From Pseudomonas sp. CFII64 (lineage in GTDB: Bacteria; Pseudomonadota; Gammaproteobacteria; Pseudomonadales; Pseudomonadaceae), in the NCBI RefSeq assembly GCF_000416235.1, contig NZ_ATLO01000003.1, forward strand, positions 124,001 through 188,000: a DNA stretch of 64,000 nucleotides. The letters run 5' to 3'. A model generated the notes under the pieces. The model did no database searches and was not told the origin of the DNA. It saw only the letters and a program-made list of their open reading frames with translations. The translations under genes were made by a program, and so were the position numbers. Numbering within the stretch: position 1 is the first letter of the stretch; each line of letters opens with the position of its first letter. Positions 1 through 9,426 of the stretch are shown here, in pieces.

Positions 1-424
1 ACGGAACATTGAGCAGACGCGCCAACGTTTCAGCGAGCAATGTCTTGCCGGAGCCCGTAGGGCCGATCAGCAGGATGTTGCTTTTGCCGAGTTCAACATC
101 ATCGTTTTTCTTGTCACGCTGATTCAGACGCTTGTAGTGGTTATACACCGCTACTGCGAGAACCTTCTTGGCACGTTCCTGACCGATAACGTATTGGTCA
201 AGGATGCCGCTGATTTCTTTTGGCGATGGCAATTTATGCGCACTGCTTTCGGCCTGGGCTTCCTGCACCTCCTCGCGGATGATGTCATTGCACAGGTCGA
301 CGCACTCGTCGCATATAAAGACCGAGGGGCCGGCAATCAATTTGCGCACTTCATGCTGGCTTTTGCCACAGAAGGAGCAATAGAGCAATTTGCCGTTGTC
401 CTCGCCGTTGCGGGTGTCAGTCAT
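1..424 (-). CDS. clpX: ClpX, ATP-dependent unfoldase of the ClpXP protease (C-terminal part outside window)
   Basis: ClpX recognises, unfolds and threads tagged proteins into the ClpP chamber in the cytoplasm. Only the first 141 codons are present because the gene runs off the left edge. Translation from the ATG at 422-424 begins [20 protein letters not shown] and shows the N-terminal four-cysteine zinc domain (CSFC near residue 16 and CDEC near residue 38), then the start of the AAA+ domain with Walker A GPTGSGKT near residue 126. It lies downstream of clpP in the same direction, the normal Pseudomonas clpP-clpX order, with a 111-base gap that can hold its own promoter. Family assignment is certain; nothing can be said of the missing two thirds. 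Confidence 0.97.
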   Translation of the reverse strand, partial: MTDTRNGEDNGKLLYCSFCGKSQHEVRKLIAGPSVFICDECVDLCNDIIREEVQEAQAESSAHKLPSPKEISGILDQYVIGQERAKKVLAVAVYNHYKRLNQRDKKNDDVELGKSNILLIGPTGSGKTLLAETLARLLNVP

Positions 425-472
425 TCGTTCGATCCAAATCCGATAGGCTTGCAACACAAGATGAAGGCTATT

Positions 473-492
473 GCGGGCTTTTTCAAGCCCGC
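473..492. other. clpP-clpX intergenic hairpin
   Basis: An 8-bp perfect inverted repeat (GCGGGCTT / AAGCCCGC) with a 4-base loop lies between clpP and clpX. Neither strand has a T-run after it, so it is not a standard Rho-independent terminator. It could be a processing or stabilising structure in a clpP-clpX transcript. Confidence 0.5.
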
Positions 493-535
493 TGGTGATC
501 AGAACAGCCGACCAACCCTATTTTGAGCTGCTTAT

Positions 536-1171
536 TTAGGCAGGGCGTTGAGTGATCACTTCGTCGATCAACCCATACTCACGCGCAGCTTCTGCGCTCA
601 TGAAGTTATCGCGGTTGGTATCACGCTCGATCTCTTCAAGCGTGTGGCCACTATGCTTGGCCATCAGCGTATTGAGACGCTCACGAATGAAGAGGATTTC
701 CTTGGCGTGAATTTCGATATCCGACGCCTGCCCCTGAAAACCGCCCAGTGGCTGGTGAATCATGACGCGCGAGTTCGGCAGGCAGAAACGCTTGCCCGCG
801 GCGCCAGCAGTCAGCAGAAACGCACCCATGCTGCACGCCTGACCAATACAGGTGGTCGATACGTTGGGCTTGATGAACTGCATGGTGTCGTAGATCGACA
901 TGCCAGCTGTCACCGAACCGCCTGGAGAGTTGATATAGAGATGGATGTCCTTGTCCGGATTTTCGGCCTCAAGGAACAGCAGTTGCGCGCAAATCAGGTT
1001 GGCCATGTAGTCTTCTACCGGACCCACCAGAAAGATCACGCGCTCCTTGAGCAGACGCGAGTAGATGTCATAGGCACGTTCGCCACGGGCGGACTGCTCG
1101 ATAACCATCGGGACCAGGCCGCCAGCGGCCTGGATGTCAGAGTTCTGCTGAATATAAGAATTGCGGGACAT
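536..1171 (-). CDS. clpP: ClpP, serine peptidase subunit of ClpXP/ClpAP
   Basis: Fourteen-subunit cytoplasmic protease barrel that degrades substrates fed by ClpX or ClpA. The protein is 211 residues from [10 protein letters not shown], the usual family length. The catalytic triad is visible as Ser114 (in GQACSMG), His139 (in MIHQP) and Asp188 (in DTNRDN), with the oxyanion-region motif NSPGG near residue 81. A second in-frame ATG at 1178-1180 would add MRD. The GGGAG motif sits only 3 bases from that codon and about 12 from the chosen one, so the start is not fully settled. Preceded by tig and followed by clpX, the conserved proteostasis cluster. Confidence 0.97.
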   Translation of the reverse strand: MSRNSYIQQNSDIQAAGGLVPMVIEQSARGERAYDIYSRLLKERVIFLVGPVEDYMANLICAQLLFLEAENPDKDIHLYINSPGGSVTAGMSIYDTMQFIKPNVSTTCIGQACSMGAFLLTAGAAGKRFCLPNSRVMIHQPLGGFQGQASDIEIHAKEILFIRERLNTLMAKHSGHTLEEIERDTNRDNFMSAEAAREYGLIDEVITQRPA

Positions 1172-1263
1172 GTCTCGCATTCACTCCCAAATAGTCATTT
1201 CTTGAATACGCACAAGCCAGCGCGAAGGCTGGCTTGTAGGTGTTTTCGAACGAGAGAAAAAAA

Positions 1264-2574
1264 TCAGTCGGCTTGTGGAGCTTCTACCGGCTTGACTGCT
1301 TCTTCGTAGGAGACCGACTTGTCGGTCACGCTAGCTTTCTGCAAAACAGTATCCACAACTTGTTCTTCGAGCACAACCGAACGCACTTCGTTCATTTGCT
1401 GCTCGTTTTTGTAGTACCAGGCCACAACCTGCTCTGGCTCCTGGTAAGCGGATGCCATTTCCTGAATCAGCTCGCGAACACGAGTATCGTCAGGCTTGAG
1501 GTCGAACTGCTTGACGACTTCAGCAACGATCAGGCCCAGCTCCACACGACGCTTGGCTTGCTCTTCGAACAGTTCTGCCGGCAGTTGATCAGGCTTGATG
1601 TTGCCGCCGAACTGCTGAACAGCCTGCACGCGCAGACGGTTTACTTCGTTTTCCAGCAACGATTTAGGCACTTCAATCGGGTTGGCGGCCAGCAAGCCGT
1701 CCATTACCTGATTCTTGACCTTGGATTTGATCGCCTGACGCAGCTCGCGCTCCATGTTCTTGCGAACTTCGGTGCGGAAGCCGTCGATGCCGGTTTCCTT
1801 GATGCCGAACTGCTTGAAGAACTCTTCGTTCAGCTCAGGCAGCTTAGGCTCGGAAACCGTGTTGACGGTCACGGTGAACTCGGCAGCTTTACCAGCCAGT
1901 TCCAGGTTCTGATAGTCTTCCGGGAAAGTCAGGTTCAGAACACGCTCTTCGCCGGCTTTAGCGCCGACCAGACCGTCTTCGAAGCCCGGGATCATGCGAC
2001 CGGAGCCCAATACCAGCTGGGTGCCAGTGGCCGAGCCGCCAGCGAACACTTCGCCGTCAACCTTGCCAACGAAATCGATATTCAGCTGATCTTCGTTCTG
2101 GGCAGCACGATCGGCCACTTCGAAACGAACGTTTTGCTTGCGCAGGATTTCCAGCATGTTGTCGAGATCGGCATCAGCCACGTCGGCAGCCAGACGCTCA
2201 ACAGCGATGGATTCGAAACCTGCAACAGTGAACTCAGGGAACACTTCGAACGTCGCGACGTATTCCAGATCCTTGCCCTTTTCGAAGGACTTGGGCTCTA
2301 CAGAAGGAGCGCCCGCCGGGTTCAGCTTCTGCTCAACCACTGCTTCGTAAAAGGTCGCCTGGATCAAGTCGCCCAGCGCTTCCTGACGCGCGCCATCTTC
2401 ATAACGCTGGCGGATCACGCTCATAGGCACTTTGCCTGGGCGGAAGCCCGGGATCTTGGCTTTACGTGCGGTCTGCTGCAGACGCTTGTTGACTTCAGTC
2501 TCGATGCGTTCGGCAGGCACGCCAATGGTCATGCGGCGCTCAAGAGCGGAAGTATTTTCAACAGAAACTTGCAT
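1264..2574 (-). CDS. tig: Trigger factor, ribosome-associated chaperone and peptidyl-prolyl isomerase
   Basis: Binds at the ribosome exit tunnel and shields nascent chains. The protein is 436 residues, normal for the family. The N-terminal ribosome-binding domain carries the signature GFRPGKVP near residue 43, followed by the FKBP-type PPIase domain (about 150-245, [17 protein letters not shown] onwards) and a long helical C-terminal substrate domain. The ORF is open 21 codons further upstream, but [10 protein letters not shown] is the known family start, and GAGGAATATCC directly precedes its ATG. First gene of the tig-clpP-clpX series. Confidence 0.98.
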   Translation of the reverse strand: MQVSVENTSALERRMTIGVPAERIETEVNKRLQQTARKAKIPGFRPGKVPMSVIRQRYEDGARQEALGDLIQATFYEAVVEQKLNPAGAPSVEPKSFEKGKDLEYVATFEVFPEFTVAGFESIAVERLAADVADADLDNMLEILRKQNVRFEVADRAAQNEDQLNIDFVGKVDGEVFAGGSATGTQLVLGSGRMIPGFEDGLVGAKAGEERVLNLTFPEDYQNLELAGKAAEFTVTVNTVSEPKLPELNEEFFKQFGIKETGIDGFRTEVRKNMERELRQAIKSKVKNQVMDGLLAANPIEVPKSLLENEVNRLRVQAVQQFGGNIKPDQLPAELFEEQAKRRVELGLIVAEVVKQFDLKPDDTRVRELIQEMASAYQEPEQVVAWYYKNEQQMNEVRSVVLEEQVVDTVLQKASVTDKSVSYEEAVKPVEAPQAD

Positions 2575-2635
2575 GGATATTCCTCGTTGCACAGACGTTA
2601 GCCGGCCGTTTCCGACCCCAGAATCAAGGGCATGC

Positions 2636-2664
2636 ATTCTAGTGGGTCAAACTCAAGAAGTCAC
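2636..2664 (-). promoter_or_regulatory. Candidate sigma-70 promoter of tig
   Basis: Read on the minus strand, GTGACT (2664-2659, four of six matches to TTGACA), a 17-base spacer and TAGAAT (2641-2636, five of six matches to TATAAT) lie about 60 bases upstream of the tig start codon. The rest of the roughly 370-base gap between tig and the tRNA genes shows only short non-coding-looking ORFs and the tRNA terminator. Confidence 0.4.
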
Positions 2665-2880
2665 CCTACTGAAAAAGGGCAAATGAAGAGGACGGATCCA
2701 GCGAGCCCGCAAGTGACAACCATGATGGGTTCCCACCGACCGAAACGCGTCTGGCACGGCCTTATAGAAGGCATCGCATGCACATGCTCGTCGCCGATTC
2801 CATCCCCGAAACACGCTTTGCGCGACCGACGGCAGCCGGGCTGAGCGATCGGGCAAAACGACAAAACCATAATCCTGAAA

Positions 2881-2906
2881 CAAAAAAAGCCGCACTAGGC
2901 GGCTTT
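2881..2906 (-). terminator. Rho-independent terminator of the tRNA operon
   Basis: On the minus strand, a GCCGC / GCGGC stem with a 5-base loop is followed by seven T. It sits about 40 bases past the CCA end of tRNA-Leu. Confidence 0.85.
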
Positions 2907-2947
2907 CTTCAGTCGTCAGTGCTGAACCAGCAACAACGCTTGTATCC

Positions 2948-3032
2948 TGGTGCGGACGGAGAGACTCGAACTCTCACACCTTGCGGCGCTGGAACCTAAA
3001 TCCAGTGTGTCTACCAATTCCACCACATCCGC
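2948..3032 (-). tRNA. tRNA-Leu (anticodon UAG)
   Basis: An 85-base class II tRNA on the minus strand starting GCGGATGTGG and ending in an encoded CCA. The anticodon stem-loop reads CTGGA-TTTAGGT-TCCAG, giving TAG. A long variable arm and the T-loop GTTCGAGTC are visible. Confidence 0.96.
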
Positions 3033-3086
3033 ATTCAATCTTTAAAGCAAAGGCGCCAGATTATAAGTCTGGCGCCTCTCTGAATA

Positions 3087-3162
3087 TGGGGTGGACGAAG
3101 GGGATCGAACCCTCGACAACGGGAGTCACAATCCCGTGCTCTACCAACTGAGCTACGCCCAC
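3087..3162 (-). tRNA. tRNA-His (anticodon GUG)
   Basis: A 76-base tRNA, minus strand, starting GTGGGCGTAG and ending in encoded CCA, with anticodon loop GGGAT-TGTGAC around GTG. The base just before the 5' end is also G on this strand (position 3163), so the extra G-1 needed by histidyl-tRNA synthetase is encoded, opposite C73. Confidence 0.96.
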
Positions 3163-3212
3163 CATATTGCGTTGTAACCGTGACATCTTACTTGTGCCAA
3201 AGCTGCCTTTAA

Positions 3213-3289
3213 TGGCGCACCCGGCAGGACTCGAACCTGCGACCATCCGCTTAGAAGGCGGATGCTCTATCCAGCTGAGCTACGGGCAC
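3213..3289 (-). tRNA. tRNA-Arg (anticodon UCU)
   Basis: A 77-base tRNA, minus strand, starting GTGCCCGTAG and ending in encoded CCA. The anticodon loop CTTCTAA gives TCT. The acceptor stem contains two adjacent wobble pairs (U2-G71 and G3-U70). This is the promoter-proximal gene of an Arg-His-Leu operon. In the 296 bases between it and folD I see no further gene and no promoter I trust. Confidence 0.95.
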
Positions 3290-3585
3290 TTATATAATCT
3301 GTATTCTTTAACGATCACAAATTAAAAGGCTTTCAATCACACCGAGCCAATCTGCAACTCTGCCTGACCAAATCAACCAGTGCTAGCTTAACCAGTGCTG
3401 GGCTGTGCCCGACAAGTGCGACGAATCTTATAGACGCCCCCCAGGGTCGTCAACTCTTTTTTCGAAAAAATTCAGTTAGATAAAGGAGTTAGCTGAATTC
3501 GCGGACCAAGCGCCTTTGCCCATGCGCCATGACATGCGAGAATGCGCGCTCTTTTCCAATCCCTCTCGATGGTTAATCACGCGTA

Positions 3586-4440
3586 ATGACTGCAAAACTT
3601 ATCGACGGCAAAGCGATCGCAGCCAGCCTGCGCCAGCAGATCGCCAAACGTGTCGCCGAACGTCGCGATCAAGGCCTGCGCACACCGGGCCTCGCGGTGA
3701 TTCTGGTGGGCAGCGACCCCGCCTCTCAGGTTTATGTCTCGCACAAGCGCAAAGACTGCGAGGAAGTTGGCTTCATCTCGCAAGCTTATGATCTTCCGGC
3801 CGAAACCACCCAGACCGCGCTGACCGAGTTGATCGATCGCCTGAACGACGACGCGACCATCGACGGCGTGCTGCTGCAATTGCCGCTGCCCGCGCATCTG
3901 GATGCATCGTTGCTGCTGGAGCGTATTCGCCCGGACAAGGACGTGGATGGCTTCCATCCTTATAACGTCGGTCGCCTGGCCCAGCGGATTCCGCTGCTGC
4001 GTCCCTGCACCCCGAAAGGCATCATGACGCTGCTGGAAAGCACGGGCGTCGATCTCTACGGGATGGACGCGGTCGTGGTTGGCGCCTCGAACATCGTCGG
4101 GCGTCCGATGGCAATGGAGTTGCTGCTGGCCGGTTGCACCGTGACCGTCACGCACCGCTTCACGCAGGATCTGGCCGGTCACGTAGGCCGCGCTGATCTG
4201 GTGGTGGTCGCGGCGGGCAAGCCGGGGCTGGTCAAGGGCGAATGGATCAAGCCGGGCGCGATCGTGATCGACGTCGGCATCAATCGCCAGGAAGACGGCA
4301 AGCTGGTCGGCGACGTAGTTTACGAAACCGCCCTGCCCCGGGCTGGCTGGATCACGCCGGTACCTGGCGGCGTCGGCCCGATGACCCGTGCCTGCCTGCT
4401 GGAAAACACCTTGTACGCGGCCGAATCCCTGCACGACTAA
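3586..4440 (+). CDS. folD: FolD, methylenetetrahydrofolate dehydrogenase / methenyltetrahydrofolate cyclohydrolase
   Basis: Bifunctional cytoplasmic enzyme that interconverts 5,10-methylene-, 5,10-methenyl- and 10-formyl-tetrahydrofolate, supplying one-carbon units for purines and fMet. It is 284 residues, the family norm. The catalytic YxxxK is seen as Tyr50-Lys54 (YVSHK), with Asp121 in PDKDVDG; the NAD(P)-binding region has [11 protein letters not shown] near residue 165 and the C-terminal signature [10 protein letters not shown] near 262. Monocistronic, ending in a strong terminator shared with the convergent gene. Confidence 0.98.
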   Translation: MTAKLIDGKAIAASLRQQIAKRVAERRDQGLRTPGLAVILVGSDPASQVYVSHKRKDCEEVGFISQAYDLPAETTQTALTELIDRLNDDATIDGVLLQLPLPAHLDASLLLERIRPDKDVDGFHPYNVGRLAQRIPLLRPCTPKGIMTLLESTGVDLYGMDAVVVGASNIVGRPMAMELLLAGCTVTVTHRFTQDLAGHVGRADLVVVAAGKPGLVKGEWIKPGAIVIDVGINRQEDGKLVGDVVYETALPRAGWITPVPGGVGPMTRACLLENTLYAAESLHD

Positions 4441-4454
4441 GGATTGCGCCACGA

Positions 4455-4487
4455 AAAAAAACGGCACCTTCGCGGTGCCGTTTTTTT
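4455..4487. terminator. Bidirectional terminator between folD and the binding-protein gene
   Basis: A 7-bp GC-rich stem (CGGCACC / GGTGCCG) with a TTCGC loop is flanked by eight A on one side and seven T on the other, so it can end transcripts from both convergent genes. Confidence 0.92.
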
Positions 4488-4502
4488 GTGCCCGGCAATC
4501 AG

Positions 4503-6275
4503 TTATTTGCGCGCAGCCTCCCAGGTTTTCAGCAGATCGTTGTAGTTGACCGTCTCACCTTTAGGCTTTTCATTAGCCAGTTTGCGCTGCGGAGCGGCCC
4601 AGCCGTCCGGCGATGCCTCGCCTTTCTTGTACCAGGCTTCGGCAGTGGTTTCCGGATTCAACTTCGGCGCACAGCCGCTGGCATCCTGAGCTTTTGAGCG
4701 CTCCAGACGCATCAGGATTGCGTCCTGATCCTTGGCCAGGCCATCCAGCGCCTGCTGGGCGGTTTTTTCGCCAGTCACGGCTTCTGCCACATGGCTCCAC
4801 CACAATTGCGCCAGTTTCGGATAGTCAGGCACGTTGGTGCCGGTCGGCGACCATTGCACCCGCGCCGGGCTGCGATAGAACTCCACCAGGCCACCCAGTT
4901 TCGGCGCAAGGTCAGTCATGGCTTGCGAGTTGATATCCGACTCACGAATCGGCGTCAGACCGACGATGGTTTTCTTCAGGGACACGGTTTTCGAGGTGAC
5001 GAACTGCGCGTACAGCCAAGCGGCCATGCGCTGCTTTTCCGGCGTCGACTTGAGGAAAGTCCACGAACCCACGTCCTGATAGCCGAGCTTCATGCCGTCT
5101 TTCCAATACGGCCCTTTTGGCGAAGGCGCCATCCGCCATTTCGGGGTGCCATCGGCGTTCATTACCGGCAGGCCTGGTTTGGTCATGTCGGCTGTAAACG
5201 CCGTGTACCAGAATATTTGCTGGGCGACGTTACCTTGCGAAGGCACCGGACCGGATTCGGAGAAGGTCATGCCCGCTGCCTGCGGCGGCGCATAGGCCTT
5301 GAGCCAGTCGATGTATTTCTGGGTGGCGAACACGGCCGCCGGACCGTTGGTATCGCCACCGCGGGTGATGCTTGAACCCGCAGGATGGCAGCCTTCGACG
5401 CGAATGCCCCACTCGTCGACAGGCAAGCCGTTAGGTAAACCCTTGTCGCCGCTGCCGGCCATGGAGAACCAGGCGTCAGTGAAGCGCCAGCCCAGCGACG
5501 GGTCTTTTTTGCCATAGTCCATGTGGCCATAAACCCGCTTGCCGTCGATTTCCTTGACGTCTTCGCTGAAGAACTTAGCGATGTCTTCATAGGCGGACCA
5601 GTTGACCGGCACGCCTAGCTCGTAGCCATATTTGGCCTTGAATTTTTCGCGCAGATCCGGCCGTTCAAACCAGTCGGCACGGAACCAGTACAGGTTGGCA
5701 AACTGCTGATCCGGCAACTGATAGATTTTCTTGTCCGGCGCGGTAGTGAAAGAGATCCCAATGAAATCCTTGATATCCAGCGTAGGAGAAGTAACTTTTT
5801 TACCCGCCTCACTTTCCATCAAGTCGGTAATCGATTGCGCCTTGCCGTAGCGGAAATGGGTACCGATCAAGTCAGAATCGTTAACCCAGCCGTCATAGAT
5901 GTTTTTATCCGACTGCATTTGCGTCTGGATTTTTTCGATAACGTCGCCTTCCTGCACCAGATCATGGGTCAGCTTGATGCCGGTGATCTCGGTAAACGCT
6001 TTGGCCAGGGTTTTCGACTCATATTCATGGGTGGTCAGGGTTTCGGAAACGACCTTGATCTCCATGCCACGAAACGGCTCGGCCGCCTTGATGAACCACT
6101 CAAGCTCGGACAGTTGCTGTTCCGGGGTCAGAGTAGAAGGCTTGAACTCCGAACCAATCCACTTCTTTGCCGCGTCTTCATAGGCATCAGCCCATGCAGT
6201 CACGCTCAATCCACTGAGCGCCAGCATTGAAGCCAGCGTAACGCTATGTCGCAGTTTGTTGTTTTTGTAGAACAT
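4503..6275 (-). CDS. Periplasmic solute-binding protein of a glycerol-type ABC importer (GlpV-like)
   Basis: A 590-residue binding protein, far longer than ordinary sugar-binding proteins (about 420), as is typical of the GlpV class. The start chosen is MFYKNNKLRH, because GGAGGTGTCT directly precedes it; a signal peptide follows, ending near VTAWA (residue 29). The mature part has the extracellular solute-binding family 1 layout (for example MKLGYQDVGSWTFLKST near residue 405). It is the last gene of a six-gene operon with two permeases, a DUF2160 protein and two ATPases. The rhizobial GlpSTPQUV operon, shown to import glycerol, has the same set and order. The substrate here is inferred; another polyol is possible. 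Confidence 0.88.
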   Translation of the reverse strand: MFYKNNKLRHSVTLASMLALSGLSVTAWADAYEDAAKKWIGSEFKPSTLTPEQQLSELEWFIKAAEPFRGMEIKVVSETLTTHEYESKTLAKAFTEITGIKLTHDLVQEGDVIEKIQTQMQSDKNIYDGWVNDSDLIGTHFRYGKAQSITDLMESEAGKKVTSPTLDIKDFIGISFTTAPDKKIYQLPDQQFANLYWFRADWFERPDLREKFKAKYGYELGVPVNWSAYEDIAKFFSEDVKEIDGKRVYGHMDYGKKDPSLGWRFTDAWFSMAGSGDKGLPNGLPVDEWGIRVEGCHPAGSSITRGGDTNGPAAVFATQKYIDWLKAYAPPQAAGMTFSESGPVPSQGNVAQQIFWYTAFTADMTKPGLPVMNADGTPKWRMAPSPKGPYWKDGMKLGYQDVGSWTFLKSTPEKQRMAAWLYAQFVTSKTVSLKKTIVGLTPIRESDINSQAMTDLAPKLGGLVEFYRSPARVQWSPTGTNVPDYPKLAQLWWSHVAEAVTGEKTAQQALDGLAKDQDAILMRLERSKAQDASGCAPKLNPETTAEAWYKKGEASPDGWAAPQRKLANEKPKGETVNYNDLLKTWEAARK

Positions 6276-6357
6276 AGACACCTCCAGATGATTCGTACGT
6301 AGCCATTTCATGAAAACCTGCCGAGCATTGCGCCTTGATAAGCGGCTGCAAGCGCGG

Positions 6358-6630
6358 CTACCCCCAACGCATCACCACCAAAAGCCAGACCAGAGAGATC
6401 AGCGAAGCAACCCAGATGCTCCAGTCCGTGACGCCAATTACCAGCAAATGAAGATAAGCGCTGCCCAGCAAACCGATGAAAAGCCGATCACCGCGACTGG
6501 TGGAAATCGGTAAAAAGCCGCGACGCTCGACACAGGGTGAACGCAACTCCCATACCGTCATCCCAGCCAGAATCAAGGCGATGCCGGCGAAGAATGCGGC
6601 GGTGGGTACTGTCCAGGCCATCCATTCCAT
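6358..6630 (-). CDS. DUF2160 small membrane protein of the ABC importer (GlpU-like)
   Basis: A 90-residue protein with three predicted membrane segments: residues about 7-27 (VPTAAFFAGIALILAG), 49-67 (FIGLLGSAYLHLLVIGV) and 71-88 (IWVASLISLVWLLVV). Small DUF2160 proteins occur almost only inside importer operons of the GlpSTPQUV kind, where their role is unknown. It starts 11 bases after the permease gene and precedes the binding-protein gene by 82 bases. Confidence 0.88.
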   Translation of the reverse strand: MEWMAWTVPTAAFFAGIALILAGMTVWELRSPCVERRGFLPISTSRGDRLFIGLLGSAYLHLLVIGVTDWSIWVASLISLVWLLVVMRWG

Positions 6631-6641
6631 TTTTCGACTCC

Positions 6642-7442
<801 letters not shown>

Positions 7443-7451
7443 GGCCGCTCC

Positions 7452-8315
7452 TCAGTTCTTTTCGCCGTGGGTCATGGCGGTGTAGAACACCCACGACACC
7501 AACAGAATGATCAGGAAATACACCAGCGAGAACGCAGCCGCCGGCCCCAGGTCGAATTGGCCCAAGGCCATGGTGGTCAGTGTCTGGCTGAGGAAGGTTG
7601 TGGAGTTACCCGGCCCGCCGCCGGTCAACACGAAGGGTTCGGTGTAAATCATGAAGCTGTCCATGAAGCGCAGCATTACCGCGATCAGCAGCACACTCTT
7701 CATTTTCGGCAGCTGGATGTGTCGGAATACGGCCCAGCCAGAGGCCCGATCAATGCGCGCGGCCTGGTAGTAAACGTCCGGGATGGCACGCAGCCCCGAG
7801 TAGCACAGCAGCGCCACCAGCGACGTCCAGTGCCAGACATCAATGACCAACACCGTCACCCAGGCATCCGACGCGTTAGCCGCATAGTTGTAGCTGATAC
7901 CGACCTTGTTCAGCGCGTAGCCCATCAGCCCGATATCGGCACGGCCGAAAATCTGCCAGATGGTGCCGACCACGTTGAACGGGATCAGCAGCGGGATGGT
8001 CATGACGATCAGGCACAACGAAGACCAGCGGCCCTTGGTCGGCATGGTCAGCGCGATGGCGATGCCCAGGGGAATTTCGATCAGCAACACGCAGCCCGAA
8101 TAGATGAACTGGCGCAGCAGCGAATCATGCAGACGAGGATCCTGCAGCACCTGCCTGAACCAGTCAGTACCGACAAAATAGCGATTTGACTGATCGAAGA
8201 TGTCCTGCAGCGAATAGTTGACCACGGTCATCATAGGAATGATCGCGCTGAATGCCACCAGCAGGAACACTGGCAGCACCAGCCACCAGGCCTTGTTGTT
8301 TTGCACCTTACGCAT
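7452..8315 (-). CDS. ABC importer permease, MalF type (GlpP-like)
   Basis: Inner-membrane permease, 287 residues, with six membrane segments (first at about 10-30, WWLVLPVFLLVAFSAIIP). Its EAA loop is YYQAARIDRASGWAVFRHI near residue 195. The start used is MRKVQNNKAW at 8315, preceded by GAGGTGCCCC. This makes it overlap the end of the upstream ATPase gene by 8 bases, a sign of translational coupling. Four further codons are open upstream but have no better ribosome site. Confidence 0.93.
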   Translation of the reverse strand: MRKVQNNKAWWLVLPVFLLVAFSAIIPMMTVVNYSLQDIFDQSNRYFVGTDWFRQVLQDPRLHDSLLRQFIYSGCVLLIEIPLGIAIALTMPTKGRWSSLCLIVMTIPLLIPFNVVGTIWQIFGRADIGLMGYALNKVGISYNYAANASDAWVTVLVIDVWHWTSLVALLCYSGLRAIPDVYYQAARIDRASGWAVFRHIQLPKMKSVLLIAVMLRFMDSFMIYTEPFVLTGGGPGNSTTFLSQTLTTMALGQFDLGPAAAFSLVYFLIILLVSWVFYTAMTHGEKN

Positions 8316-9426
8316 GGGGCACCTCACTTTCGGAGTCGGCCTGGAGCAGATATTCGTCGGCGTACAGCATCAGCCATTGCCCCGGAAAACTGATCCATGC
8401 CTGGCCTTGTGGCACCGGCTTGTCTTCCTGCAAGCGCACTTTCAGCGACTGGCCAGCCAGATTCAGGGTCAGGATCTTGTAGGTGCCGAGATCTTCGACG
8501 TAGGTCACATCAGCACACATCGCGTCGTCATACGGCCCGTCCCACACATGGACGAATTCCGGACGAATGCCGACTTTAAGGCTGCTCCACTCAGTACCGG
8601 CCAACTTGCGCTGCAAGCCTTTGGACAGTGGCAGATGAATGTCACCGAAGCCGACCCCACCGTCTTGCGGGGTGACTTCAATCAGGTTCATTCCAGGACT
8701 GCCTATGAAATAGCCGACAAAGGTGTGAGAAGGTTTTTCGAACAACTCGCGCGGCGTGCCGAACTGCACGATCTGTCCGCCATACATCACCGCAATCTTG
8801 TCGGCGAAGGTCGAAGCCTCCAGCTGATCGTGGGTGACGTAGACCATGGTGATGTTGAATTGCTCGTGAATCTGCTTGAGCTTGCGCCGCAGCTTCCATT
8901 TCAGATGCGGGTCGATAACCGTCAGCGGCTCATCGAAGAGGATTGCCGACACGTCATCACGCACCAGGCCGCGGCCCATGGAGACTTTCTGTTTTTCATC
9001 GGCTGAAAGGTTCTTGGCTTTGTTCTTCAATACGGCCTGCAGGTCCAGTACCTCGGCGATTTCCTGGACCTTGGCCTGGATGCGTTTTTCGTCCATGCCT
9101 TGATTGCGCAGCGGGAACGCCAGATTGTCGTACACCGTCATGGTGTCGTAGACCACCGGGAACTGGAAAACCTGAGCGATGTTACGCTTCTCGGGAGTGA
9201 GGTCGTTGACCACCTTGGAATCAAACATCACCTGACCTTCCGAAGGACTGAGCAGGCCGGAAATAATATTGAGCAAGGTCGATTTGCCACAGCCCGAAGG
9301 CCCCAACAACGCGTAGGCACCACCCTGCTCCCAGATATGGCTCATCTCGCGGATCGCGTAGTCGTCCGGCCCCGAAGGTGCGCTGCTGTAACTGTGGGCG
9401 AGGTTCTGCAAACGAATTTCAGCCAT
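8308..9426 (-). CDS. ABC importer ATPase 2 (GlpT-like)
   Basis: Cytoplasmic ATPase of 372 residues. Walker A is GPSGCGKST near residue 39. The signature motif reads LSADEKQKVSMGRGLV, an unusual form of LSGGQ, and Walker B is AILFDEPL near 162. A C-terminal TOBE/regulatory domain follows (from about 245). It shares a TGATG junction (1-base overlap) with the other ATPase gene. Two distinct ATPases in one importer are the hallmark of the GlpSTPQUV system. The replacement of LSGGQ by LSADE suggests that the two nucleotide sites are not equivalent. Confidence 0.92.
   Translation of the reverse strand: MAEIRLQNLAHSYSSAPSGPDDYAIREMSHIWEQGGAYALLGPSGCGKSTLLNIISGLLSPSEGQVMFDSKVVNDLTPEKRNIAQVFQFPVVYDTMTVYDNLAFPLRNQGMDEKRIQAKVQEIAEVLDLQAVLKNKAKNLSADEKQKVSMGRGLVRDDVSAILFDEPLTVIDPHLKWKLRRKLKQIHEQFNITMVYVTHDQLEASTFADKIAVMYGGQIVQFGTPRELFEKPSHTFVGYFIGSPGMNLIEVTPQDGGVGFGDIHLPLSKGLQRKLAGTEWSSLKVGIRPEFVHVWDGPYDDAMCADVTYVEDLGTYKILTLNLAGQSLKVRLQEDKPVPQGQAWISFPGQWLMLYADEYLLQADSESEVPHA

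Noticed and set aside
2948..3289. tRNA cluster as an integration site for an island
   Set aside because: No integrase, no duplicated tRNA 3' end, and the genes on both sides are core genes in normal order.
3290..3340. A TTGTGA-17-TTATAT promoter for the tRNA operon
   Set aside because: The implied start point would fall inside the mature tRNA-Arg, so this cannot be the functional promoter as read.
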